This document shows positions 24,863 to 36,081 of a DNA stretch of 64,000 bases, in pieces (the first letter of the stretch is position 1; each line of letters starts with the position of its first letter). The translations under genes were made by a program, and so were the position numbers. The notes under the pieces are model-generated. The model was given only the letters and a program-made list of their open reading frames with translations. It was not told the origin of the DNA and did not search any database. Origin of the DNA: Pseudopyrenochaeta lycopersici (lineage: Eukaryota > Ascomycota > Dothideomycetes > Pleosporales > Pseudopyrenochaetaceae); NCBI GenBank assembly GCA_003313425.1, contig NHZP01000030.1:124001-188000 (forward strand), given 5' to 3'.

Positions 24863-26779
24863 TCGATGCGGCGATATTTTGTACTGGGCGTTACGAAAGC
24901 GTATTTGATAGATTCATAGAGCAGCTCTCCAGATGCGTCAAGATGCTGTGAAAGACAAAGGTGGAAGGTTTGTTGTCAGTCTCCAGTGAGGCTGAGGATT
25001 TTGGCCCCCACTAGGCATCCCGTCAAGCATAGCGATCTTTGCTACTTCAGTGTCAGAAGTGCACGCCTCCTGTGGCGCCATTTAAAGTGGTTAGCCCAAG
25101 GCAGATTTTAACGTTCGTCGTTTGATGCTGAAGTCGAAATTCTGGTTGGATTGATTCTTCTATAGCTGGATGGCGGTCAAAACTGACCTGCTCATAATTC
25201 CTTATTAAGTTAGCGCTGTATAGGCCATTTTCAGCAAGGCAAGCTCTCAACTCACTTCTAATTAGCCTGCACCGCCGCACTTCCGGATGCCCAGGTCTAG
25301 CTTACCATTTGTGGCTAGGCTTGGCTAGATCTGCAATTATTCCTTCGTTGCAAGAGCCTCAATGCGCCTCACGGCGTTATGTGACGTTCTCATGCGAGAC
25401 TCCCATCTACGGTCTTAGAACAGACGCCGCGAAAGAGATAGGTTTTTAACCTTTGACTCTAGTAGTAATAGCTACTAATGATGTTTTATCTAGGTTCACT
25501 TCAAAGCGCTACAATATATTGCACTTTTTTGGGATCAAAACAGCGCGACTACTCTTTCCTTCAAACACTGAAACGCTGAAAACTATGTCAATTCTAATAA
25601 AACGTGCAAAAGATAAGACGCAGATATTTCAACCTATCCACTTATCTTCTTACTATACATATTCTTAGGTAACATGTACGCAGTTTAGAGTTATGTCTGG
25701 GATGAGCGACGAGTGGGTAAAGGGGGTGCGTGTCAAGACTTAGCTCTATACTCTCTATGCTCAACCGGGCTAGACAACCAAAGACACGAATAATCAACTA
25801 CTTGTTGATAAACAGTGGATCAGTACATATTCTCTACTGGCCCTGACAGCCAAGCTGCTCTAGCATCAGCTCTTGCACTGCAAAGCAGTGCAAGGCCTTA
25901 CGGTATGCCGACAACGGCTTCCTCAAAGAACACTTGAGTTTTGGGTGTTCCAGGGAGCTTTTCGATTGGTCTATATGCCCTGTTATGGACGCTACGAGTT
26001 ATGCGCGGGGCCTATCAGGAGACTGGCGATAGTAGGGACGCTACCCTGCAGATTAGTGTTAGTGGTCCATTATTCTATATTCTTCAAACGCAAAGATCAC
26101 CATGAATGCGACGTAACTAGCATATGGATTAAAAGCGAATCGGTCACTAGAGTACTCTATATCGTCTTATCTGCCGTCATTTCCCTATAGCCCCACAGAA
26201 GATACGAAGTACCCCCTTCCGACATTTCCCCACAAGCTAGGTATGTCTACCCGGAAACCTGTGTGACGCGCGTGGCTTTCGGTGACATCCCAATTTGACA
26301 TAATGGTGCACGGGCTGACCAAACTACAGGCTGCTTTCGTGACACTTCTTTGTTGTGGTTGGTTCTGCCGAGGTCTTATCTTCCTCAGTATCGTCGAAGC
26401 TTGAAGATTGCTTGATGTTCCTCCCCTGTAATCAGCCTGCAGACGCCTTTGAAGCTCGCCGAGCTTAGTATGTTCGAATGGTAGCAGGGTTGTGTTCTGA
26501 ATCGCGACCAAGCTCTTAGTCCGAAAGCTTGGATCTAGACTTCGCGTTCCCCGCAGCTTGGTTCGGCACGCGGCGTAAAGGCGTTTTGCACGCGACAGCT
26601 GCTCGTGTTCCAACCCTGGGACAATACATTACTAGCCCTATCCTCACTTCATCGTTGTGTTGTTGTACTACACTACACCCCTACATCCATCGTGATTGTC
26701 GCACCGTCGCAAGTGCGGACAGCGCATTGGAAACACTTTCGCAAGATTTGGAAACCGGTCTTGGAAGAACAGAAATATC
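24863..26779. other. Gene-poor block with possible coding relic
   Basis: No complete gene. A minus-strand stretch that enters this block (24975-24778) reads like coding sequence but is bounded by stops. A low-GC segment lies around 25430-25680, and a perfect 10-base hairpin at 25872-25894. This could be decayed mobile-element or gene sequence, but no family is recognisable. The last few hundred bases precede the permease start. Confidence 0.5.
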
Positions 26780-28656
26780 ATGGGGAAACGAAGCTTGTCA
26801 ATTCCAGGGAGTGGAGGCGGTGGGAGGAGAGGTTCAGTTCAGGACCCGAGCGCAGATGCGGCGCTCGCGAAGATGGGGTATCAATCTGAGCTACCGAGAA
26901 ATCTTAGTATGCTGAGTGTGCTAGGACTGTGAGTATTCGATATTTCTGCTCCTTCATCCTGCTTTTTCTACTTGACAGTTGTAGAAGTAGAGGATGCTCA
27001 TCTCTATGCGCCGGCATACCAGCGCGTTCAATCGGCGCATTTCCATTATTCTTTTCACAAGATCACTGACTTCGGCGCAGGTCTTTCGCGATCATGGCTG
27101 TCCCATTTGGCCTCAGTACAACCATGTACATTACGCTGACTGATGGCCAATCGGTCACGATCTTGTACGGATGGATTCTCGTCTCCCTAATTTCGCTGTC
27201 CATCGCCGCATCTCTTGCTGAAATCTGCGCCGTCTACCCCACAGCTGGCGGCGTATACTACTGGTCCGCCATGCTCTCCACGCGCGACTGGGCTCCAATA
27301 ACATCCTGGATCACTGGCTGGCTTACTCTGGTTGGCAATTGGACTGTCACCTTATCCATCAATTTTTCGGGTGGACAGCTTATTTTATCCGCCATCACAC
27401 TTTGGAAGGAGGACTTCGTGCCGAATCAGTGGCAGACAGTGCTTATGTTTTGGGCTGTGATGCTAATTTGTATGAGCGTCAACATTTTTGGTGCAAAGTA
27501 TCTGGATTTGATCAACAAGATATGCATTTACTGGACGGCAAGTAGTGTAATCATAATCTTGATCACCTTGTTGACCATGGCGGATACCAAGCGAAACGCG
27601 AAGTTCGTGTTTTCGCACTATGATGCTAGTCAAAGCGGATGGTACGTTTCTCTCGAAAATTCAAAACAGCGAAGAAAGGAGATGATGCTGACATTCTATT
27701 CCAGGCCTTCAGGATGGGCATTCTTTGTTGGTCTCCTCCAGGCTGCGTATACGCTGACTGGATACGGCATGGTTGCAGCGATGTGCGAAGAAGTCGCCCA
27801 ACCCGAGCGTGAAGTCCCCAAAGCAATCGTGCTCTCTGTTGCCGCCGCCGGTGTGACTGGTGTGATCTACCTGATCCCGATTCTCTTCGTTCTGCCGGAC
27901 GTGCAACTGCTCCTCGAAGTAGCAAATGGCCAGCCGATTGGGTTGCTGTTCAAGACCGTCACTGGCTCTGCTGCTGGCGGCTTCGGTCTCTTGTTTCTGA
28001 TTCTAGGTATTCTCTTCTTCGCAGGAACTGGTGCACTCACTGCGGCATCGAGGTGCACATACGCATTTGCGCGAGACGGTGCAATTCCAGGATCAAGATT
28101 GTGGGCGAAAGTGGACAAGAGATTTGATATTCCACTTTACGCATTGGGACTATCAACCGCAGTGGATTGTCTCCTCGGTCTGATCTACTTCGGCTCAAGT
28201 GCCGCCTTTAACAGCTTCACTGGCGTAGCTACGATCTGCCTCTCTACCAGCTACGGCATGCCTATTCTCATCTCCGTCTTACGTGGGAGGCAGGCGGTCA
28301 AGAACTCTTCTTTCCCACTCGGTCGGTTTGGCTACGCAATCAACATTGCCATGTTGTGCTGGATCTGTCTAGCTGTTGTGCTATTCTGCATGCCAGTAGC
28401 CTTACCTGTCGAGCCCGCCACCATGAATTACGCTAGCGTAGTGTTTGCCGGGTTTGCTACGATTAGTGTTGCATGGTACTTTGTCCGAGGAAGGAAGTCT
28501 TTCACTGGGCCGCCTGTGCCACAAGATGTTGCGCCAGGCGAAGAGGTTCCCGTTGCTGGGCTTGCAATCCAGGAAAGCCAACAGGAGCGCAACGGTGACT
28601 TTGAGGGCAAAGGAGAAGGGGAGAAAGCTGTTGACAGCAAGTTAAGTGCGAATTAA
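26780..28656 (+). CDS. APC-family amino acid/GABA/choline permease
   Basis: Exons 26780-26928, 27081-27641 and 27705-28656 give 553 aa. Splicing of the 152-base first intron joins LSMLSVLGL to SFAIMAVPFGLSTTMY, the conserved start of the first membrane helix. The 63-base second intron is stop-free; removing it gives SQSGWPSGWAFFVGLLQ, as in relatives. About twelve membrane segments are visible. Family landmarks are SLAEICAVYPTAGGVYYWSAML in helix 2 (read around the break), TGYGMVAAMCEEVAQPEREVPKAI in the loop after helix 6 and ASRCTYAFARDGAIP. These mark the Uga4/Hnm1-type eukaryotic APC group that imports GABA, polyamines, choline or amino acids. The substrate cannot be told from sequence. 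The tail is charged and cytosolic. Confidence 0.92.
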
Positions 28657-29294
28657 CGGATAGAGTCAATGACAGATCGTCCCCTACGAACCAACAACGT
28701 AGGATGAGGCTGCCAGACGGGCTTATAGCTTTCTGGCTTTTCCCACAACCACATAACAGTCTTACCTTCGGTGTGATGCTCTAGGGGAAGTGGCTATAGC
28801 CGTGCTCATGTAAAGTAGCTGTGGAGATGTAGCAAAGAGATGGTAAAAGCATGAAACTGTGTATGACGCGATTTTCGGAATAATGCCGAAAGCGAATCGG
28901 ATCTTGCTTTAGCTTGAGGCTATATGTAAGATTCGTATGTTCACCCCGCAGGGTATTTGATGACAATTAGTGTTGACGCATCAATAACATCTCTCTAATA
29001 GATTCGCCATGACTTCGCCCCCGGGGTAGAGTGAGCTTTATTAGTGCCTTGGTTGTGTCGATCGACTTGATCAGAAGAGGTGACGCCACAGGGCGCTAAG
29101 CGACCACTAGTGGATTCGCGGTCCCAAACCACTCTACGCGACTTCACTGTCACTCCCATGAACGCGTCGCTTACGTTCAGGGAAGATGGCTCTGAGGTGA
29201 GTGACTTACTACACCGATGTACTTCTGCATTAATCCCTCCTGACTGTCCCTATGCGCATCACAACTTCTTCGTAGCAAATGCGCACACTAAAAC
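28657..29294. other. Intergenic, upstream of the Myb/WD40 gene
   Basis: Permease 3' flank and presumed promoter of the gene at 29295. A non-ATG frame at 29080-29298 ends in a GTGAGT donor-like site, but the phase does not fit a join to the downstream gene. Confidence 0.55.
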
Positions 29295-32200
29295 ATGATC
29301 AGTGACCGGGGCCCTTCGATTGTTGACTTGACAATCGACGATTGCAGCGACAATGAAGAAGAGTTGCTGACCTCTCTATCCGGTGCAATGGCGCCGGAGA
29401 GAGTTAAAGTACCACTACTTGCGGACGCCACACCCTCGAGCATAGCAGTCAACACGAACCGGCCGACCAGCGCTCCCATACCACAATCCGAAACCACTTC
29501 ACCAAAACCTACTCCACCTCTATACGTCTCCGCTATCGGCCGCGGTACATCCATCGCGGACGCACTACAGAAGAGCCCAAGCAGAGTTTCGCCTACAACT
29601 GGCTCTGTTCCTACGGGGTGCGAGGGAGAGGTACCCAGAGCCTATATTGCAATAACGGGCGGCACACGAGCAGAAACACGTGCATCAGGCAACTCGGAGA
29701 GAGCAGCAAAGAGATTGAAAGCCTCAGTGGTTGATGGACCATTGCCAGCGCGACAAGGCTTGCAACACCCTGTCAACGCTCCCGCAAAAGCCCAGGCTAC
29801 GAACGGACCGGCGAAGGTTGGCCATGGCTTTCGTCGATCTGTTGTGGAGGACACACATGCGCATTCCTTAGCCGAACTCAGACGCTCTACGAACATGGAT
29901 GGACATGGCGACATGGACAGAGATGCTTGTACGCCATACATGAATTCGGCGTGGAAGACTAGCAGGGCTGCACTGACCGTTATTGAAGATCCAGCAGCTG
30001 GGAAATCACGGGTCCTCGAGATAAGACCAGGCTCTCATGATGCGAATGAGATCGATAATGTTAGTCCTAGACACGTCACATCAGCAAATAGCCCCACGAT
30101 AATGCCCCATGTGTATGCAAAAGTACATGAACATACGCATGTCTATAATGAACCGCAGCGACATTCGCATCACGACGTTGCTCGCGGCGTTACCACAAAG
30201 ACGAGCACAGACGCAAATGCAGTTGCGACACAAACACGAGCCCAAGGTCACTACTTTTCTAGGCCCATGGTGCTATCATCTGATGATGACAAGGACAGTG
30301 TAATGTCGGATATTTCTTCACATTTAGAACAGGAACCTCGGCGATCAACACAACAAAATACGGCCTTTCCTCAATCTCTTCCAGCGCCTGTCTCTCTACC
30401 AGCTGTGCAGCCCTCACAACCCAACCCATCACACAAGAGGTTCGCGAACCATTTCACAGAGGAACAAGACCATTTTCTGATATTCCTGAAAGAGGTGAGG
30501 GGGTGCAGCTGGGCACAGATCACTACAGAGTTCAACGTCGAATTTCCTCGTCGTGCATATCACACCCTTCAAACACGGTATTCGACTTCCCTGAATAAGA
30601 GAGATCGCTCCCAGGACCCTATAACCTTGAGCTTGCCTCAGCGATTTGCTGCGGAAGCAGCGGTCGACTGGCAGACTGTGTACGCAAATCACCCTGGACC
30701 TAGAGCGAAGTCAGAAGGTAACAGTCTGCGTCATGCGCCGTCAGCCCGACTACCTCAGCGCCCTGGCTATATGGGAACACGGCCTTTCTCGGTACATCAG
30801 ACAATCGAGCGAGAATCCTCTTCTGGGACAACCTCCGCGCCCCGTCGACAACGGTCCCATCGGGCGAAACGCGTGAACTACACTTTGCCAATAAGCCATC
30901 AAAGGATCGATGGACCTTATACAGATGAAGCAGAGGACAATGAAGCAGTCTTCGAGGATCGGGCAGATACTGATGACCACACAGGATCAGAAACACCAAC
31001 TGCAGAGGCCGCACCTGAGGCTGATGCAGCTGTGACTGTCGACAATGAGCCCATGGATATGAGCCACAATGCTCCAGACGCCCACCTTGCCCTGACGACA
31101 CACAAAGGGTCGCCTGGATGTCCTCAGAGCCTGCCCTATCTCACCAGTCTACAACGCTCAACTATACTAAATGTAATGGTTGGTTGGGACTGGGACCAAT
31201 CATCTAGCCGTCAATGGCAAGGCACGGTCCTTCACATCGACTTCAGCCCGATTGAAATAGAGCTAGTTCGAAAGTCTGCCGCGAATATCAAGTCCTGTTC
31301 TCGGATATCAAGGCACAATACACAAAGACGACAGTTGCGACATATCTTGAAAAACTTTACGGATTCAAACTTTCTCCAGTTGGTTTTTGAACTTCAACGA
31401 CGTCTTCCCTGCCGTGACAGAACCAGCATTACTGCCTTTCTCCAAGACGCAAAGGCAGGCAAGATCGCAGATACGCCTCAGATCAAGAGGCTGGCAGCTG
31501 CCAGACCACAGACTAGTATGTGCACGAGGCAAAAGACGTCGACTTCCACTATGCTCCGTCAACGTGAGTTGGGTCGCCATTCAAAGAGAGGATGGAGCAC
31601 AGCATCCAAACCACTCACATATCAGGTTAAGAACAAGTATATGGATACGATGGGGCCCATGTTCACCTGGACTGGTGCCTCTAGTGACATACATTCTCTA
31701 GCCTGGGCGCCAAATGGCGAATCTTTTGCGGCGGGAGCTGTTGCTGTAGAAGATCCTCATTCGATGCAGTATAACAGACCAAACAATCTTCTTTACGGCA
31801 ATACCTCAACGGGTCTCATATATGAGCTCGGAGAACATACCAGGAAACGAGAGAAAACGGAGAATGGTGCAAATTCCACGCACGCCATGTTCGTGTCGCA
31901 AGATCCAAGAGTATACACCACCGTGAGTTCCGTAGCCTTTTCGACCAGCGGTAAACTCATGTACTCGGCGGGGTACGACGAGACAATATGCGTCTGGCAA
32001 ACTGACACCGAATATGCGCAGCCTGTCCTTGGTGCCAAGATCAATTTCAAAGCTCAATTAGATATAATCACGGTCAACCGTGTCCATCCAGGTGTTCTAG
32101 CCACAGCAGCAAAAATCACAGAGAGCAAGGCCATCAGGCTCCTCAAGGTTAATGAGGAAGAGCCGTCAAAATTCGAGAAACACAACTTTCAGTCATCGAA

Positions 32201-33773
32201 GGCTGTATCACGTTCAGATCTCAAGATCCTGCCGACTGCTCTACAATTTGAACCAAGTTGTGGTGGCTTGCTGCTCGCTGGCTTCGGCGCCAATGTGCGA
32301 GATTCCGGCTTCGATATGACAGGCGACCTGTGCCTTTGGGACGTTGAAACACAGACCCAATTAAATATACATGGGTCTAACAGGAACATCTTCGATGTCG
32401 AATTCAACCCAAACCGCTCATCCATGCCGTTATTTGCAGCTGGCTGCGTTGCTGGAGGCAGTGTGAACAGGGGCACGCGTTCTCTGCTTCGGCTATACGA
32501 CGAAAAGGTGGATAAATTTTGGTGTCCACTTGAGATTGAATGCAAAGCTCTGGATATGAATGACATTGTATGGTGTCCATATGACGAGTATCTCATTGCT
32601 GCTGGATGCACGGATGGGCGTGCCTATGTTTGGGACGTCCGATGGCCAAGTGATCCCATTCGCGTTCTATCACACGGTCGGTCAACAATGACGCTACAAG
32701 ACGGTTTGCCACCCGAGATCACGGACACTGGAGTGCGCTTCCTGTCCTGGGGCGAAAACGCAACGCGATTGTACTCTGGCTCTTCAGATGGTGTTGTCAA
32801 AGTGTGGGACGTTACACGGTCTGAAGAGAACGCTTTCATCAGGGATCTCGTTACCTTTGATTCTGGTATCATGTCCGGCGCCTTCAGTCCCGACATGAGC
32901 AAGCTTGTAATTGGCGAAGTCAATGGCTCAGTCAATGTTCTCGAAGTCGGAAGTGATGACCGCACACTTAAAAACGCAGAAGTTCTGCGATGTATGCCTT
33001 ATGATGATGAGGATGAGGTTGCTAATAGTACGACAGACTCTGGCCAAGCCAACTCTGGGATAGCGGAGGCGAATTACCTCCTTCAAACCGGACAAATTGA
33101 GCTCGCCCCATGTGGTGGTCTACCTATTTGCCAAGCTGTTCAAGGGCAACAGTATATAGGGCCTTTTGATCAAAGATTCGACGCACTATTCCTACGCGAA
33201 CAGGCGTTGGAGTTCCAACGAAGTATGGCGGTGGCACCTGGTCCGCTGTGTGACATTGCCGCCTGCAATGACATTATCAAGGTCACGTCTGAGGAGGTCG
33301 GCGATTCAGGACGCAGCGTGGATCGCATTCCTGATGAGCTTAGACGGCAGTGGAAAGTAGTTGACTCACCACTTGGTATTGTCCCGGGAAAGTCAAGATG
33401 TACACACTGCGGTCGACCTGCACGATCTTCTTCTGTCGACATCCTCGGTACTGATGCACTTGTATTGTGTGAACGCTGCTCATTCGCCTGCTTCCGCTGT
33501 GGATCCGTCAATTTTCTCGCGCCAGCCACCACAACACTAATCTGCAACTCTTGTGCGGGCGTTTGGGATGTAGGGAGTCTCGGCTACGAATGTGTTCAGC
33601 AACCTAAATTTGCCGGTGCATCCTTGGGCGTACCGCTGCTGCAGCGATTGGGTAAAGAGACATTCATGAATAGGCTTGAAGATGAAGAGACGTCATTTGG
33701 CGATGAGATGAACGCGCTTACAGACTACTACCACTCTCTGGTCATTGATCGACCGGAGAGTCCACCGCTTTGA
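29295..33773 (+). CDS. Large chromatin-type protein: SIM, Myb-like domain, WD40 propeller, C-terminal zinc cluster
   Basis: Single open frame of 1492 aa. Residues 8-23 (SIVDLTIDD then an acidic run) form a textbook SUMO-interacting motif. Residues about 385-440 are a Myb/SANT-like helix set (FTEEQDHFLIFLKEV...SWAQITTEF). Residues about 790-1220 form a WD40 propeller with VSSVAFSTSGKLMYSAGYD, GDLCLWDVE, AYVWDVRW and VVKVWDVT blades. The WDVR at 1113-1116 is the WDxR motif found in many DDB1-CUL4 substrate receptors. From residue 1369 come paired cysteines (CTHCG, LCERC, CFRCG, ICNSC) likely binding two zinc ions. I do not recognise a named orthologue; a heterochromatin factor such as Raf1/DIM-9 is one possibility, unproven. 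A donor/acceptor pair inside the frame (31564-31625) would break the reading frame and is not used. Confidence 0.88.
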   Translation: MISDRGPSIVDLTIDDCSDNEEELLTSLSGAMAPERVKVPLLADATPSSIAVNTNRPTSAPIPQSETTSPKPTPPLYVSAIGRGTSIADALQKSPSRVSPTTGSVPTGCEGEVPRAYIAITGGTRAETRASGNSERAAKRLKASVVDGPLPARQGLQHPVNAPAKAQATNGPAKVGHGFRRSVVEDTHAHSLAELRRSTNMDGHGDMDRDACTPYMNSAWKTSRAALTVIEDPAAGKSRVLEIRPGSHDANEIDNVSPRHVTSANSPTIMPHVYAKVHEHTHVYNEPQRHSHHDVARGVTTKTSTDANAVATQTRAQGHYFSRPMVLSSDDDKDSVMSDISSHLEQEPRRSTQQNTAFPQSLPAPVSLPAVQPSQPNPSHKRFANHFTEEQDHFLIFLKEVRGCSWAQITTEFNVEFPRRAYHTLQTRYSTSLNKRDRSQDPITLSLPQRFAAEAAVDWQTVYANHPGPRAKSEGNSLRHAPSARLPQRPGYMGTRPFSVHQTIERESSSGTTSAPRRQRSHRAKRVNYTLPISHQRIDGPYTDEAEDNEAVFEDRADTDDHTGSETPTAEAAPEADAAVTVDNEPMDMSHNAPDAHLALTTHKGSPGCPQSLPYLTSLQRSTILNVMVGWDWDQSSSRQWQGTVLHIDFSPIEIELVRKSAANIKSCSRISRHNTQRRQLRHILKNFTDSNFLQLVFELQRRLPCRDRTSITAFLQDAKAGKIADTPQIKRLAAARPQTSMCTRQKTSTSTMLRQRELGRHSKRGWSTASKPLTYQVKNKYMDTMGPMFTWTGASSDIHSLAWAPNGESFAAGAVAVEDPHSMQYNRPNNLLYGNTSTGLIYELGEHTRKREKTENGANSTHAMFVSQDPRVYTTVSSVAFSTSGKLMYSAGYDETICVWQTDTEYAQPVLGAKINFKAQLDIITVNRVHPGVLATAAKITESKAIRLLKVNEEEPSKFEKHNFQSSKAVSRSDLKILPTALQFEPSCGGLLLAGFGANVRDSGFDMTGDLCLWDVETQTQLNIHGSNRNIFDVEFNPNRSSMPLFAAGCVAGGSVNRGTRSLLRLYDEKVDKFWCPLEIECKALDMNDIVWCPYDEYLIAAGCTDGRAYVWDVRWPSDPIRVLSHGRSTMTLQDGLPPEITDTGVRFLSWGENATRLYSGSSDGVVKVWDVTRSEENAFIRDLVTFDSGIMSGAFSPDMSKLVIGEVNGSVNVLEVGSDDRTLKNAEVLRCMPYDDEDEVANSTTDSGQANSGIAEANYLLQTGQIELAPCGGLPICQAVQGQQYIGPFDQRFDALFLREQALEFQRSMAVAPGPLCDIAACNDIIKVTSEEVGDSGRSVDRIPDELRRQWKVVDSPLGIVPGKSRCTHCGRPARSSSVDILGTDALVLCERCSFACFRCGSVNFLAPATTTLICNSCAGVWDVGSLGYECVQQPKFAGASLGVPLLQRLGKETFMNRLEDEETSFGDEMNALTDYYHSLVIDRPESPPL

Positions 33774-36081
33774 ATGCGACAACCTAAGGAAAAAGATTCT
33801 AAAGATGTGGGTCAGAAAATACAACTTGACTGCACCATTATGATTTTTTTCAAGTTAATCATGATTAGCGAGCATTTGCATGAGTTTACACATTTGCTGG
33901 GGAAGCATTGGAACAGGCGTTGCGACATGCACATATACCCGATAGCATTTTTATGAATAGCATTTTTTCACAATGTCAACAATACCTACTTTTGTACCTA
34001 TAAAATCCTGTGCAACCCTATATCCTTGAGGTAGTGGCTGGTTTCTAATCACAACTTGCTACGATACGTAGCTATATGTACTTGATCCCTCATACGCACA
34101 GAATATCACTGAAGCATGACAAAGGTAGTTTACCAATTTAGGACTTATCCTCTATCTTAGGATGCCGATCTTATGCAACTGAATCAAGTACAGTAGAAGC
34201 AAAAAATGGCGTAATAAATCTAGTACTTATAACAACCCTCTCTATTTGCCAACAACGAACCACATTAGCCCAATATTTCTCTCCTATATTTTTGAGTACC
34301 ATTCCCCCATATACGTAAAATGTAAACTACATGAGCAATTAAAATGACAAGAGTGCAAAGGCAATATTCGGTGTCTCGTTTTATGAAAATATTTCCCAAG
34401 GCAGTATGAGGGATGTTAATTACCACAAAGCCTAGAAAATCAGATAGGAGGACAAACGATGGGTATAGAGTGAATTTATGAAATAGCGAGGAGAGAAATT
34501 TTTAGATGAAGCTGTGGTTCAAGTTCTCATTCAAGCTGCTAGTGGAGAGATTATTTTATTGAAATCATTATACCAAATTATTACTTTACATCTAATCACG
34601 AGTGGAGATGAGGGAGGTACAGCTCATTTTTAGGCACAAATTCTGACGTTACGACAGACTGTTATCAAGTAAAGCAAAAATCTCTCCCGTTGACCGCATT
34701 CTCCTCAATCTTCACCTAGAAGAGCATATTTCTTATTCTCTAAAAGCAAGTATCGAGATATCCCTAAACTTGTTTCGTAGTATGTGAACCAAAAGAATTA
34801 TTACCAATTCCTTGCGCTGTCAAATAGGAAAGTCTATTTGCATCTTCTCCAAACCTTTGTGCTCGAATCTTCACTAGAAGTACATATTCACGTACAGTCA
34901 TGCTCGTCAGTGAGTCATGCGGTTCGGCGCCTGCTTTCACGCCAATAATGTATTAATTCACCATCACACCCCAAACGCGTGAAATATTGTTGTCAAAGAT
35001 CCAAGCACACATTGTACATGTGGAATCTTTTTTTGTTCCAAAGCACCGAGGCCAATTTTAAGGTAGATGTTCACAAGACGGCTTGAATTGCTTTACATGT
35101 CATGTTGCTTCAACAAACGCATAGTGGATCATAACCAGCAGACACGACGTCATTCTAGATTTGCTAGAATCTCAATACACGAACATAGGAGCGGGCAGAC
35201 GTGCATACTGAATTAACAGAGAGAAAAAGGATTGGTGCTGAGGATGGCAAGTTTAGCGTTCAATGTCCCCATGACCCCTTTCCTTTGTCCTGTTCTAGAA
35301 GTAATATAGAAGGGCCACGAATTCCATGGTAAACTACGTATTCTATGTGGGTATACCCACTCTCTCCCCCTCCCTTAGTCGTCTCATCTACACAGACAGC
35401 GGTATCGGTGTGGAGCTCGCATCGCGTATGCATTTGTGGGGTCGATTCTACCACGTCAGCCCACCATTACACGATGTGAAGTGATCAGGTGAGACCTGGT
35501 GGACGCCAAAACTTTCATGACACGAAAAAGTTTCTGCAACACCATGGGACACAGCTCTCTGGGTACAATCGCCATATTGGAGAAGTTTGAATCATTGCCG
35601 TCCTCGTCTTCATTCCGACCCATTCACATGATGTCAGCACACAACTACCGCGCGTCACTCGCACTCACACTCATACATACACCCCACCATATGAAACAGT
35701 TCCCCCTCCAACCTACTAGCCAATAGCCGCAAGCCACACCACCGGGTCGTCCCCAGTCCAGCAGCTCGAAACACAATGACAGTTGGCATAGTGCTAGTGA
35801 GACAGCCTCAAAACCTTACGCTACACTTGGGAAGATACATTCCGTGCGACACGTGAGGGTCGAATGTTGGCAATGCGGGTGGAATGTGAGTTTGGAATGT
35901 GATATTTGAGCTACTGGTTGCTTTCCCCTGTGTGAGCTGGTGGGGGTGGCGGGCGGATGCTGAAACATGCTCGAATCTCCCAGATCCGACATCCTTGCTT
36001 CATGTGTTATCCACCTTCCGCTGCTTTTGGTGGCTTTTCTGCACTCTCATCGAACGTTATTGTATGCCAACACCGTCAGTC
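33774..36081. other. AT-rich intergenic block
   Basis: A 2.3-kb spacer between a plus-strand and a minus-strand 3' end. It is clearly AT-rich from about 33,950 to 34,900. No frame of interest, tRNA-like B box or transposon motif was seen. Confidence 0.6.

Noticed and set aside
29080..29298. Possible 5' exon of the Myb/WD40 gene
   Set aside because: Starts with GTG, and its GTGAGT donor is in a phase that cannot join the downstream frame at the available acceptors.
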